From Trichostrongylus colubriformis (taxonomy: Eukaryota > Nematoda > Chromadorea > Rhabditida > Trichostrongylidae), in the NCBI GenBank assembly GCA_963978905.1, contig OZ022258.1:36827282-36891281 (forward strand): a stretch of 64,000 nt of DNA, read 5' to 3'. Position 1 is the first letter of the stretch. Every line of letters begins with the position of its first letter. Shown here piece after piece: positions 49,006 to 59,298 of the stretch. A program made the position numbers and the translations under genes. The notes under the pieces are model-generated. The model made no database searches, was not told where the DNA came from, and saw only the letters and a program-made list of their open reading frames with translations.

Positions 49006-51203
49006 TGGTGCATCGGCCAAAATTCGGAAATCAGAAATCAGATATATCAACTCTCCTCAACTCCAACTAGACGGCATTGAAACCCTTGTAGAAATCTGGA
49101 AGAAATTGACAATCTTTGAAGCTCTTCTGTAACCTCATCCGCGTTCCCTATTCGCCTCGTTACTAGTTTTCAATACACTATACTCCATTCTATTCACTGC
49201 CGGGAACTAACAAGGAGATCCGTCATGCGAATAAGAATTCAGTCCCTCAAAAGACGAGCGGCATCGAGAACAGCACTTAGAGGACAGGTGAAGGTAAGTC
49301 ATTGGTGGCCACTTTGACTTATTAGGTTCAGTTTGTTTTTCTATTGATGTTCTCACCTTCGCAGCTTTTTCACATTAATTTAGCTTTTTTACATTTTTAT
49401 ATTGGTTACTTGAAACTTTGGAAACATTGGAAACGTTCTCCGGTCATCCGGGTTCTGAGCAACATAGTATCAGAGCAACTAAATATCAAAGAAATACCTA
49501 GGTAGCAGACATACTGCAGGAGAAGGAAAACTCCAGAAGAAACCCGGTCGGTAGTCCGTGAGACTAACCTAGAGATGGAAAACTCGAAGAAAACCCGGAA
49601 ATTGATGCCTCAATACATGCGCGCATAAATAAACGACATCAGAAAGGCTCAATTTCTCGCTTGAATTCCGCGGAAAGTAGTGAAATTCTCATGAGGTGGC
49701 TGGTCATGGGAATTCCTACAGAAGATAGAGAAGAAGTTTGGAGACGGTAAACTCCACAGAGAAGAGCGAGGAGGACAAGTTGCGATGGTCAAGAAATCCA
49801 TCGCATGCCAGGCTGTCACTCCATCTTGTCTTTCAAAATGTCTACGGTAATGTCCATATAGAAGAAATCGAAAAGGATCAGAAACGGAAATGCTTCAAAG
49901 ACAAGATGTGACGATGGAAGCACTCATGGGCCCAACCAAATTGCGTTGTTGTGATACCCTCGCTCGAACATAAGAAGTATTCAAAATTGTTGTCGGCAGA
50001 GACCATAAACCAGTCTTCTGCATTTGCTTCGACAGCCTGGAAGGACAGCCCGCCACAGCGGCCGCTATAAGGAAATTGTGATAGTAAACTATAATATGGC
50101 CATATCAATAACTTATAATATAATGATATCAATGGCGGTGTGGTAACGGACCCCGCTCGTATTTGTAGGGATATGCTCTGAATTATCCCTAAAGGAAACT
50201 CGTGATCTGAGTAATAATTAGCACGTTTCTAACCAATTGTTCACGCACTCAACGCAGACAGTGTGCGAGAACGCAGTTGTGGCTAACCGTTCGCTGACAA
50301 GTGGCAATGCAGGACCAGTCAGCAGAAAACAAAGAGAAACGCAGGGTATTCTCTTTACCAATACATGAAATCGACGTAAAAGGGTAAAAGGAAACACTTA
50401 GAGTCTGGTATTATCTAGAAACAGAATATTACTGCAGAAATAAACGGAAATAAACTAGTTAGAGAAAAATAAGAAAATACGATTCTGTCCGGCTCAAAGG
50501 TCAGCCGGCGCAGCGGCGAGACAGTGCGCCGCGCAACGAGACACTAGACGAGCAAAAGACAACACGTAAACACCATGAATTCGTTTACGTGACAAAACCT
50601 TGCAAAGGGAAATTTCACGGATATCAACAGGGAGACTATCAGAGTTGTCCCAGTTCCACTACGATGTAAATGAATGGAATACTCCTTAATTACTGGTTCC
50701 TCCAGCTTGTTCGAAAATGTGGTGTCAAAAGTTCTTCAACCCAACGCAACATCCATATCGAGAACTTCATCTTTCGGCGTACAGTCATCGACACGAAACA
50801 AAGGCATCAAGCCTCAAGTTGAACTGTGGTCTTCAACCATGTGGCATAAATTCTTGATGAAAAATCTGTTCATTTGCACAGAAATGCTTTTGCAAAAGCC
50901 ACCAGTCAGCTTTGTGCTGTTGCGATAAAATTCTTAGGTAGGGAAGTTCAAAACATTGGAAATTCCTTCATGATTCATTGAAACTTATCTCACATGTTAT
51001 CATCACATGTTTATGTGAAACACGTCGCAAGACATGGATGAAAATCCTTGTAATATCACAACATTTTCATCAGGAGTATAAATACATAAGCAAGCCGTTG
51101 GTCGCTCATTCTCGCTTCACACCGTTGAGTGTTATGTCTTCCCAATATTCGGGCATTAGCTTGAAAGCGATCAAACAAAAGTTGACTAGAAATTTAACGT
51201 CAG

Positions 51204-51386
51204 GGAGAAATCGTCGATACGGTAAATATGATCAGCCTCGTAACTGAAACCTTCTCACTCAGCGTCCAAGATGAAATCGCAAGAAAAGAATTTGACTCGG
51301 GTAAATGTTGGAAAATGGAAGAATTGTTGGATAACCTATCCATCACTATCCAGCGCCGAGATGGAAGACCGCAGGGAAACACCTAA
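51204..51386 (+). pseudogene. Gag fragment of a BEL/Pao-like element
   Basis: Frame 3 reads 'IVDTVNMISLVTETF' followed by 'DEIARKEFDSGKCWKMEELL' and 'DNLSITIQRR', then stops near 51384. The pattern of a short acidic helix, Trp-x-Met-x-x-Leu-Leu and then Arg-Arg is typical of BEL/Pao Gag. Flanking frames (50978-51247, 51271-51591) add no recognisable domain. No protease, RT or integrase follows before the 3' LTR. Confidence 0.55.
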
Positions 51387-51803
51387 GGTAGATCAGTTAT
51401 CTACCTTTCACACCCTTGCGAGAGATACGGCAACTTGGATACCGATATACGACGACGCGCGGGAGTCCTTTGAAGTTGGAACGACGTCGGAAACAATCTT
51501 ACCGCAACCTGCTATTTCGACCACATGCGGCTGCACAAAAAACAGCAATGGAAGATACTTTTGTGGTTGTGTACCATTTGCTTATCGCTGATTTATTAAT
51601 ATGCATATAATCTTTTTATGCGTAGTGTGTATCTTTTTGTAGTGTCTATCTTTTTGTAGTGTGACGTTGTGAAGAGCTCAACTTCAGTTATTTGAAAGCA
51701 TGGAATGAATACAGTAATCATTTGAAACTCCTGTGGGGAGGATGCAGAAGAAACCGCAGATCAGCAGTGTTGCCGATGAATTTCGTTCTTTTGGCCTCGG
51801 GAG

Positions 51804-52254
51804 TGTCGTGAAACAGAGTTCACGATGACTCATCGATAACATACCAGCGCCGAGGATAAATTGGAGGCGGGGCCACCAACAGGGTTCAGAAGAGAGGAAA
51901 GAGCTCAGCCGAGCGGGCGGCTATCCTTGTAATCCGGCAGGACGGCGACCTCAGTGGGTCGCTCGTACTCGGATACGGTAACAGGCGGTAGCGGAAAGAG
52001 GGCGCAAGGCATTTCTTCCTTACCCTCGCGGACCCACACTAGGAGAGGAGAAATTACGGAAAGAGTGAAAGGGAAACAATGAAAATGAGCTCTACTAATG
52101 TCGTTGTAGGATAGTAATAGATAATAGCATGTGCGTGTCATAATATAGTTTATTACATGTTGGAAAGCGTAGTGAAATAAATCTATAACTCAATAAGAGT
52201 ACAACAGACGAAAGAACCACCAAAACTCTTTGGGACCGTGATGCAGTCTCAAAA
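51804..52254 (+). repeat. 3' LTR of the BEL-like element
   Basis: 451 bp, same length as the 5' LTR with two visible differences. It is followed by the CTTTT duplication. Confidence 0.85.
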
Positions 52255-52259
52255 CTTTT

Positions 52260-53773
52260 ATCGCCAACAGTAACCTATAGAGCTTCCATCACAAACGAAC
52301 TGATAGGCTAGCCCTTACGGGATCAAAAGGCAACATCGGATAAATACAGCAAGTCCAGTTGCTCTTTGGTAGAAACATACATCCTTCTTTCACGGATGCT
52401 TTTGCAGTGATTTGAGTTGAAATGATACCGTTCCATTGTTGGGTGAGGCATTCAGATACATTCTCAACTGCTTCAAAATTTCCATGGCATTTCGCAGTAA
52501 GTGTAGTAGGAACGAGGACAGTACTAGGAGCAGGACCACTCAGTGGTGAATGAGAGGAGCAGGACCACTTAACAAAGAATAAGTCGGCGGGAGAAAGGAT
52601 TCCAGCAGAATCACTTTATTCTCCTCACTGTGTGCATTTGTACTTGGCTCCTGTTTGGAGAAATAATCCTATGAAAAAGTAATTAGTCAGACCTTAGGAA
52701 ATTTCGAGCCATTCACACAGCTGCCTCTTATCAGTAGCCTTGTTGGCCATCCGCTTTCATGTCTTACATATTGTACTAAGTTTCAACAATGAACGCATTT
52801 TATGAACAGTAACTGTGTATTCTACTGACTAGAAGTTTAGCAAGCGTGAAACACCAGTTCGGCTCTGAGTAGCTTTAGTCCATTTTCTAGCGTTCAGGAA
52901 GGTCGTCTAAACTCTGCAGGGTGCCAAAAAAGGAACCATCTTACTCACGGCCCACATTCGCCAAGTAAACAGAAGCGGGGTAAAGAGAGTGATGAAAATA
53001 TTAGGAGAAAACATTTCTGGGGTGTTTTTTTAGAAGCAGAAGCGAGCTAGCGTCTACTCTCACAATCATGAAAATATGGAGTCTTCAGTCGTCACAGTCG
53101 GGCTTCAGAGCGCCTGCGGCATCAAGGTCCGCCTAAACCAGCAAAACCAGCTTCCGTGGTGAGGCTCTCATGGGAAGCTCCCAAGGGCTAACCATTCGGT
53201 TCACGGATGTCACGGAGCTCTTGCTGCTCATAACCGAAGGTCATTTATCATGCCATTGCGGTGCTATCGCAACATGGAAGGTTTTGTGCAACTTTTTATA
53301 AGATGTCACTCCTAATTGTGATAACACCCCATTACCAATTACACCCCTCCGGAAAGGGGGTCCCCTCTCCGGAGAGGTGTAAATGGTAATGGGGTGATAT
53401 CACAGTTACGAGGGGGTTTCAGTTAACGGCACTTCTCGGTTTTTGGGAACGAAGGCGGACACCATCACATATGAACCCCTCAGGTACTTAGAATGAACAG
53501 GTCATAGCAATGTTGTGAACGAACGTGGTTATTTTTCAAAGTTGAAGTGACACATTATGTTAACTCGAAAGAAGCTCGCATTTCTGAGAGCTGTTACGAA
53601 GTTCAGTGATACAGTGAGGTGTGTTCTCGAGTTTGGGAATAAAAGTTACTGGTCAGAACATGCTGAAGTTCCACTAATACCGTGTTGCAAGTGAAGGAAA
53701 AAGTGGCTATTTTAGCTTCCCTACCATAGGGCTGTGAAAAGTGGTGGTTCTGAACATTACTATCAGGAAAGTT
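52260..53773. other. Intergenic, contains one hairpin, otherwise nothing recognised
   Basis: No supported ORF or repeat other than the inverted repeat at 53309-53412. Confidence 0.45.
53309..53412. repeat. ~100-bp imperfect hairpin, MITE-like
   Basis: The left arm CTAATTGTGATAACACCCCA..TTACACCCCTCCGGA (53312-53353) and the right arm TCCGGAGAGGTGTAAATGGT..CACAGTTACGAG (53368-53412) are inverted copies with about five mismatches and a loop of ~14 bp. It is a possible foldback element or a source of hairpin RNA. Confidence 0.6.
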
Positions 53774-54020
53774 ATTAGTAGTGAGCTGTCACGAAGCCTC
53801 ATGATTATCTTAATGTGTAAAAATAGAAAGAGACTCCAAAAAGTTGATTCCAAAAAAAACTCAAAAGGCTTGAAAGTCTCAAAAGCTTTTCAAAGTATAT
53901 TGCAATATTTCTGTGCTTAGCACCTTAATGAGGCCTGAATAGCGGCAGTCTTATTATGTAATATACAAAGTATATTACTAACTCTCGTGACACTGTCTAA
54001 AAAATCTTTGCATGCACTAC
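53774..54020 (+). repeat. Dispersed repeat R1, split by the helicase retrotransposon
   Basis: Shares GAAGCCTCATGATTATCT, GAGACTCCAAAA, TTGCAATATTTC.GTGCTTAG and AGGCCTGAA with 17975-18214. The R1 end CTACCCTGCCA is cut here after CTAC and resumes at 63647 (CTACCCTGCCAGAAACCTTG), on the far side of the LTR element. Confidence 0.75.
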
Positions 54021-54278
54021 TGTAAGTGATGAAAAAGTTTTCTTAAGGCTCAAATCGATTCATTATGTATTTCTCAGCTATTCTAGATGCCGAGAGCCGA
54101 TATGGCGGAGGGGGACGGCAGCAAGGAGAGGGGCAATCATGAAGGAGCGGCACCGACGCCCGGCGGGGTTGGATAGCGACTCCGGCTCTTGTTGCATCTC
54201 TTGTATATTCTCGAATCATTCTCGGCTTCTGCACAATAAATCGTTTTGTTATGCTTCTTCGCGCACGCTGCCTTTTCT
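54021..54278 (+). repeat. 5' LTR of the helicase retrotransposon
   Basis: 258 bp starting TGTAAGTGATGAAAAAG and ending CTGCCTTTTCT. It contains AATAAA at 54235-54240 for 3' end formation. It is identical by eye to 63389-63646. The end is not the usual CA; the 4-bp duplication fixes the boundary. Confidence 0.92.
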
Positions 54279-54290
54279 GGTAGCAGCGAG
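54278..54290 (+). promoter_or_regulatory. Primer binding site (tRNA)
   Basis: TGGTAGCAGCGAG begins at the last LTR base. TGG pairs with the CCA of a tRNA 3' end, and the next bases would pair with its acceptor stem (CTCGCTGCTACCA on the tRNA side). I cannot name the tRNA without a search. Confidence 0.7.
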
Positions 54291-54848
54291 TAGAAGTCCC
54301 CTTTAGACTTCCTTTTCCGTCTTTACTTAACAACTTTAGTGATATAATAGTAGGATTGTCCTATCTGGGCAGATGCAACAGTCTCGGATTATTAATACGA
54401 TTAATCGGAAGCTGCGTGCGGTCTGGCCAACCGTCATGTAGCGCCCGCCAGCGCTCATCTCCCACTCCGTCCTCTCCAGCCAAGTCAATCTCGTCGGTGG
54501 AGTTAGTTGCGCGCAGTTCAGTTTTGACTCACCTCCTATGTAAAACGACCAAACCAAAAGAAAAAAGCTGTCGACCGTGCACGTTAAACGTTTGCAGTTT
54601 GTGTTCAGTGAATCCCCGGGCGAAGTGTTTCGCAGTATTTCGCGTGGACGAGGCTTATATACGCAGAGCGCTACGTTAGTTGCGGTTGTTGGAAGCGGTT
54701 GAGCGAAATTTTGAGGTGCACCGGATTCCCTCGTCCGAATAGAGAATAGCGTCAGTATCCCTTAGTACGAACTCCAAAAGAAGCCCTGCTCATCTCTCGA
54801 GATCTTCTTCGCCGTCTCCCTCGTACCTTCCCTTCCCTCAGCGAGATT
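54291..54848 (+). other. Leader of the helicase retrotransposon, no Gag visible
   Basis: About 560 bp between the primer site and the ORF1 frame. Only short frames occur. One starts ATG at 54371 and encodes 22 residues (MQQSRIINTINRKLRAVW..). There is no capsid-like frame and no CCHC knuckle. Possible acceptors (TTTGCAG, GTGTTCAG near 54595-54612) suggest the leader could be spliced. Confidence 0.6.
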
Positions 54849-57800
54849 GTGGATGGTCCCCGTCTGCAAGAATTTGGCAGGGCTCTGGCACAACAACGTA
54901 TTGAGGAACATATTAAGGAACTGCAGAACAGAGAAACCCCTTTCACTAACCCTTCGCGGCCTCCATCCTTCTCAATCTGGTCACTGCTGGGCAATTGGAC
55001 CCTGTTTGACATATGGGTCTCGCTGTGCGGATGCGTAGTATCATTACAAGTGCTTCGTTACCTGCTGCGCGCATACCTTAAACGGGGGGGTCTTGGTCCG
55101 TTTCGTCCCGCAAGAGCAGAGGGGGGCCAGGGCGGTCTCCCAGCCGTAATTTCCTCCAACCCGATAGCTTCAACCGCTACGCCCATGGGAGCACTCCCCT
55201 TGCCCGAACTAGGAGTAACCCCACTGAGCAAACTGGTCATTGATGCACAGTCGGTTTGGCCGCCACGGGCTTCACTTGCACCGGCGAATGTTCTTGCTTT
55301 GGACACAGCACCCTTCTTTATCGCCCAAATCCCCGTCAGAGTCAATGATGTTGAGATGCTGGCGCTCATCGACACTGGTGCCGCCATCACCGTCAGTAGT
55401 AGTACTGTTACAGACCTGATAGGAGTATTTCGTCTGAACCCCTCTCGCATTCGGTCGGCGGTGGGTATGGCGGGGATCCCCGTCCCTATCGTAGGAACCG
55501 CCACTCTACGCATACAAGTCGGCTCCACTTCGTTAGCGCACATGGTGTACTTCACCAATGGGTCATGCATTCCTCGCCGCGTGGATAAATACAATATCAT
55601 CTTCGGTAACGATCTCTTAGCCCGTCTGCCTGCGTGGCGCATTAACTACAGTCGCCGACGCTTTGCGGTGGGCCCGGACAGTGTCCCCATCCTTTCCCTT
55701 ACGCCGCCGTTGTGCGGTGGGGAGTCGCCGGGTAAAGACATCAAAATCCGCGCGGCGCAAACGTCGGTTATACCGGCCCGGTCGGAGGCCTTCGTTTGCT
55801 GTTACATCGCGTCCCCTACAGCTCTCTCTGGCCCCGTAATGCTGACAACTCAATCGGCTGCTGTCTACAGTAAACACCTCTTCGTAGCGCCTGCCGTTGT
55901 CCAGGCAGAACGTGCTGTCTTACTGATCACGAACCCCTCGTCCCAGCCGGAGGTTTTGTACGCCAGACAACAAATTGGTACAGCGGTTCCCCTTATCACA
56001 GACGACCACGGGAATTTGTCGGAGCTCTTCTTCCGCGTCAAGGAGCCTGTGGGTGATTCGTCTCCCACAGTAGCGGTCACGGACCGCGAAACCACAGTTT
56101 CTCAGCCGACACTAAATGTTGATTTATCTCAGTGCGAAGTCACCGACGCCGAGAAAATTCAACTTCACCAATTATTTTTCGAATTTCGCGATCGCATTTC
56201 GCAATCGAGTTATGATCTCGGATCGTATACCCACACCCTGGTCAATATTAAGACCACCACTAATGCCCCTCCGACCCGGTTTCGGCCCCCTCGCATTCCT
56301 GTCAAGTTCCAGAAGGAGCTAGATGACCATATCAACAAGTTGCTCAAAGCAGGCCGCATCGTCGAAAGCGATACACCTTGGGTCCATAACACCGTTTTGG
56401 TAAAAAAGCGTGACGGTTCGCTTCGGATATGTTTGGATTTTCGCCCACTGAATGAAGTGACCATCCCAGACCATTACCCCCTTCCTCGCATAGACGATCT
56501 ACTCGTGAAAGTAGCTGGGAATAAGTACTACACCACGCTGGACCTCGCCTCAGGCTATATGCAGCTGCTTATGTCGCCCGAGAGCCAGGAAAAGTGCGGG
56601 TGGGCCACCCACCGCGGTATATATCAGTTCGTGTATCTGCCTTTCGGGCTACGTAATGCAGGAGCATATTTTTGCAGGGCTATGTCCCGCATCTTGTCAG
56701 GCCTTGAGGACACTTGCTTGGCGTACATTGACGATATCATCATCTTCAATAAGACCTTTGATGATCACTTGCGAGCTCTTCGAAATGTGTTTGAGCGGTT
56801 CAGGATTTTTAACATCAAAACCTCGGGTAAAAAGCTTACAGAAATCGCGCGATCCAGAATCACGTTTTTGGGTCACGAAATATCACACAGCACCTATTGT
56901 CCAGCAGACCGCAATGTCCGAGCGCTAAAGGAGTTTCCGACACCGACAACAGCCAAAGAAGTTAAAAGATTTATTGGCATGGCCAATTTTTTTCGACGTT
57001 TCATTCGCAATTTCGCAGGGTTAGCAGCCCCACTTTATGAACTCACGAAGGAAAACGCGAAGTTCGTATGGGGCGAACGTCAACAGGAGGCTTTTTTTGC
57101 ATTACGTGATTGCCTCATGAGCAAGCCGTGCTTAGCTTATCCTCGCGATCGGGAATTCATCCTTTGTACGGACGGGAGTTCCTTGGCGGTCGGCGCAGGC
57201 CTCTTTCAAACGGCAACTGATGATAGTACTAGGTTAGTTGCAGTCGGCTATTTTAGTAAAGCGTTATCAGAGTCGCAACGGCGCTGGAGCCCGACGCACA
57301 TAGAACTATTTGCGATGATAAGCGCCTTACGCTTTTTCCGAGCTACCATATACGGGAATCTCACGCGGATATTCTCTGACCATAAACCTTTGACCTTCCT
57401 TCTGAGACATAACAAGATCCACGATAATCTCGCCCGCTGGATCGTTGAGCTTCAGAGCTATAACATCACTATTGAGTATCTAAAAGGTTCCTCCAATACC
57501 GTCGCCGATTGCCTTTCGCGAATCAGTCACCCTTCCTCTCAGTTCCAGGAGAACTCTCCTGAGAGTGATGATATTGTCGAGTTTCCGCGTTGCCTAACCG
57601 GCCTTCCTTTACCGGGACCCGAAAGTCCCCCGCTATTGCAGTACTCGCCTATCGCTATTCGCCCACATGATCTGGTGGTCGAGCAGCAGCAAGACCAGCT
57701 ATGCCGGAACGTCATTTACTTCCTTCACCATAAAGTCTTCAGCGCAGACGTGCCTGACGACAGTAAACCATCTTTGCTTCAAATCGCAGACCGATGCCAC

Positions 57801-59135
57801 ATCAAACCAAACGGCTGTCTCTATTATCGACGCCCTTCTCCGGCCACCCCAGGTAACGCTCGGGATCAGATAGTAGTCCCCGAAAAGCTCAAGGAAGCGC
57901 TATTTCTGGCGTTTCATGAAAGCCCATCGGCCGGAGGACATTTCTTCTGGCGCAAAACCCTTGCAAAAATCTCGCGTAGGTACTATTGGCCGCATATGGC
58001 CGAGGACATTTACGCCCTATGTCGCACCTGCGACATTTGCCAACGGAAAAAGGCAGCCGCTCGCAACCGTGAAGACCTTCTACCAGTTGTCCCCGTGGCT
58101 ATTTTCGATAAAGTGTACGTAGACCTTACTGGCCCTATGCACATTACAGAATCTGGTAATCGGTACATAATGGCCATGATCGACCACTTTTCAAAATACG
58201 TGATCGCAGTGCCGCTTGCCGACTGCTCTTCGATAAGCATTGCACGCGCTTTGATGAACGAGTGCATCCTAAAATACGGGGTTATGACAGAACTCATTTC
58301 CGACAATGCGTCTTATTTTCGGTCCGAAACGATCATGGAGCTGGGTAAACTACTTCGCGTGCACAGATATTTTTGTACACCCTACCACCACGAAGGAAAT
58401 GGCGCTTGCGAACGTGTCTTTGCGACCTTTCAGCTCATGCTTCGGTCGTACATTGGCACAGCTCAAACTGATTGGGATCAGTTTGTTCCAGCATGTACTT
58501 TCATGTACAACACCTCTACCCATAATAGCACCTTGAATACCCCTTTTTTCTTGATGTTCGGGAGAGATCCCACTTTCAACGTAGATCTCATTATTCGCCA
58601 CCACGAGGAGCGCCATGTTCCCTCCGACAGCACCGTGGAGCCCTACGTAGAGCGTCTATTACCGGTTCTCCATTCCGCTTGGCAATTCGCGTACCGCTTC
58701 AATATGAAACAACGTGAGCGCTATAAGACACAATACGATAAAAGCCACTTATCACCGTTGGAGGTTAAGGTTGGCGACAGGGTCTACCTCAGGAACTTTA
58801 CCCCTTCCCCCGGGCTATCCGCAAAACTGTGCATGCCGTGGCTTGGCCAGTTCCGGGTGATTTTAGTGGAGCACCCGCACGTGGTCATCGTCAGTATTTC
58901 TTCTCCTGAGTCTCCCCCCAAAAAAGTTCATATGAACCAGGTCAAAAAATGCCATACTTTATCGGGACCAGTTTTTACGTCGCCCGGCTTCCTGAACAAG
59001 AGGCGGCAGCGCTGGCTACCTGTCAGGCGGAAGATTACAGCCTCCCGGGCTACACACGATCATCAGCGCCTCCTAAAGACGCTAAGAAACAGGTCCCAAC
59101 TCACCCTTACAACACTCGATTCAGAAAGCGAATGA
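54849..59135 (+). CDS. ORF1: Pol polyprotein (protease, RT, RNase H, integrase)
   Basis: A 1428-codon open frame, open from 54750. 54849 is a GTG; the first in-frame ATG is 55185, so translation probably starts upstream by splicing or uses a non-AUG or internal start. Numbering from 54849: a helical stretch (10-29), a hydrophobic membrane-like segment (43-73), aspartic protease ALIDTGAAI (D175), RT with LDLASGY (D565) and YIDD (626-629), RNase H (D775, E819) and integrase. The integrase has a zinc finger (H1023, H1031, C1058-x2-C1061-x2-C1064), DD35E at D1092, D1152 and E1188, and a GPF/Y-like module with KLCMPWLGQFRVI. All catalytic residues are present. It makes element cDNA and inserts it. 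Capsid and nucleocapsid are missing. The C-terminal tail may be frameshifted (see 58949-59146). Confidence 0.92.
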   Translation: MDGPRLQEFGRALAQQRIEEHIKELQNRETPFTNPSRPPSFSIWSLLGNWTLFDIWVSLCGCVVSLQVLRYLLRAYLKRGGLGPFRPARAEGGQGGLPAVISSNPIASTATPMGALPLPELGVTPLSKLVIDAQSVWPPRASLAPANVLALDTAPFFIAQIPVRVNDVEMLALIDTGAAITVSSSTVTDLIGVFRLNPSRIRSAVGMAGIPVPIVGTATLRIQVGSTSLAHMVYFTNGSCIPRRVDKYNIIFGNDLLARLPAWRINYSRRRFAVGPDSVPILSLTPPLCGGESPGKDIKIRAAQTSVIPARSEAFVCCYIASPTALSGPVMLTTQSAAVYSKHLFVAPAVVQAERAVLLITNPSSQPEVLYARQQIGTAVPLITDDHGNLSELFFRVKEPVGDSSPTVAVTDRETTVSQPTLNVDLSQCEVTDAEKIQLHQLFFEFRDRISQSSYDLGSYTHTLVNIKTTTNAPPTRFRPPRIPVKFQKELDDHINKLLKAGRIVESDTPWVHNTVLVKKRDGSLRICLDFRPLNEVTIPDHYPLPRIDDLLVKVAGNKYYTTLDLASGYMQLLMSPESQEKCGWATHRGIYQFVYLPFGLRNAGAYFCRAMSRILSGLEDTCLAYIDDIIIFNKTFDDHLRALRNVFERFRIFNIKTSGKKLTEIARSRITFLGHEISHSTYCPADRNVRALKEFPTPTTAKEVKRFIGMANFFRRFIRNFAGLAAPLYELTKENAKFVWGERQQEAFFALRDCLMSKPCLAYPRDREFILCTDGSSLAVGAGLFQTATDDSTRLVAVGYFSKALSESQRRWSPTHIELFAMISALRFFRATIYGNLTRIFSDHKPLTFLLRHNKIHDNLARWIVELQSYNITIEYLKGSSNTVADCLSRISHPSSQFQENSPESDDIVEFPRCLTGLPLPGPESPPLLQYSPIAIRPHDLVVEQQQDQLCRNVIYFLHHKVFSADVPDDSKPSLLQIADRCHIKPNGCLYYRRPSPATPGNARDQIVVPEKLKEALFLAFHESPSAGGHFFWRKTLAKISRRYYWPHMAEDIYALCRTCDICQRKKAAARNREDLLPVVPVAIFDKVYVDLTGPMHITESGNRYIMAMIDHFSKYVIAVPLADCSSISIARALMNECILKYGVMTELISDNASYFRSETIMELGKLLRVHRYFCTPYHHEGNGACERVFATFQLMLRSYIGTAQTDWDQFVPACTFMYNTSTHNSTLNTPFFLMFGRDPTFNVDLIIRHHEERHVPSDSTVEPYVERLLPVLHSAWQFAYRFNMKQRERYKTQYDKSHLSPLEVKVGDRVYLRNFTPSPGLSAKLCMPWLGQFRVILVEHPHVVIVSISSPESPPKKVHMNQVKKCHTLSGPVFTSPGFLNKRRQRWLPVRRKITASRATHDHQRLLKTLRNRSQLTLTTLDSESE

Positions 59136-59146
59136 ACTCACTCTAA
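58949..59146 (+). other. Overlapping frame with a typical Pol C-terminal tail
   Basis: A 65-codon ATG frame, in a different phase from ORF1 and overlapping its last ~60 codons. It ends in PTHPYNTRFRKRMNSL, which resembles the PYN-[TL]-R basic tails that often end Gypsy-type Pol proteins, whereas ORF1's own last 50 residues do not. Either the ORF1 of this copy has a 1-nt shift near 58940-58975 (homopolymers A6 and T5), or frameshifting occurs there. The resemblance is from memory. Confidence 0.4.
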
Positions 59147-59278
59147 ACGATCCGCAAAAAGTTCCTTTTGTACATTACCTCCCCGCCATATCTCGACCAC
59201 ATTCATAGTTTTCCAGTGGACTCGATTTTTGGCTCCATATTGATTCCATCGGAAGCCGCAAGGTTTACTGATGTGCCT

Positions 59279-59286
59279 CATTTCAG
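59279..59286 (+). promoter_or_regulatory. Putative 3' splice acceptor for the ORF2 mRNA
   Basis: CATTTCAG, close to the nematode acceptor consensus TTTTCAG, lies 12 nt before the ORF2 ATG (59299). It could serve cis-splicing from the leader, as for retroviral env mRNA, or spliced-leader trans-splicing. Without it ORF2 would be a downstream cistron 163 nt after the ORF1 stop. Confidence 0.55.
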
Positions 59287-59298
59287 AGAGTGTTCGCC

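Larger units (their letters stand above)
48555..52254 (+). mobile_element. Non-autonomous BEL/Pao-like LTR retrotransposon
   Basis: 3700 bp bounded by two 451-bp LTRs and flanked by CTTTT at 48550-48554 and 52255-52259, a 5-bp target duplication. The LTRs differ at only two positions that I can see (G/C at about 48631/51880, C/T near the end), so the insertion is young. TGGTGCATCGGCC at 49006 is a primer binding site right after the LTR. The ~2.8-kb interior has no pol. A Gag fragment survives at 51204-51386. Any mobility would depend on proteins from a full-length relative. Confidence 0.85.
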
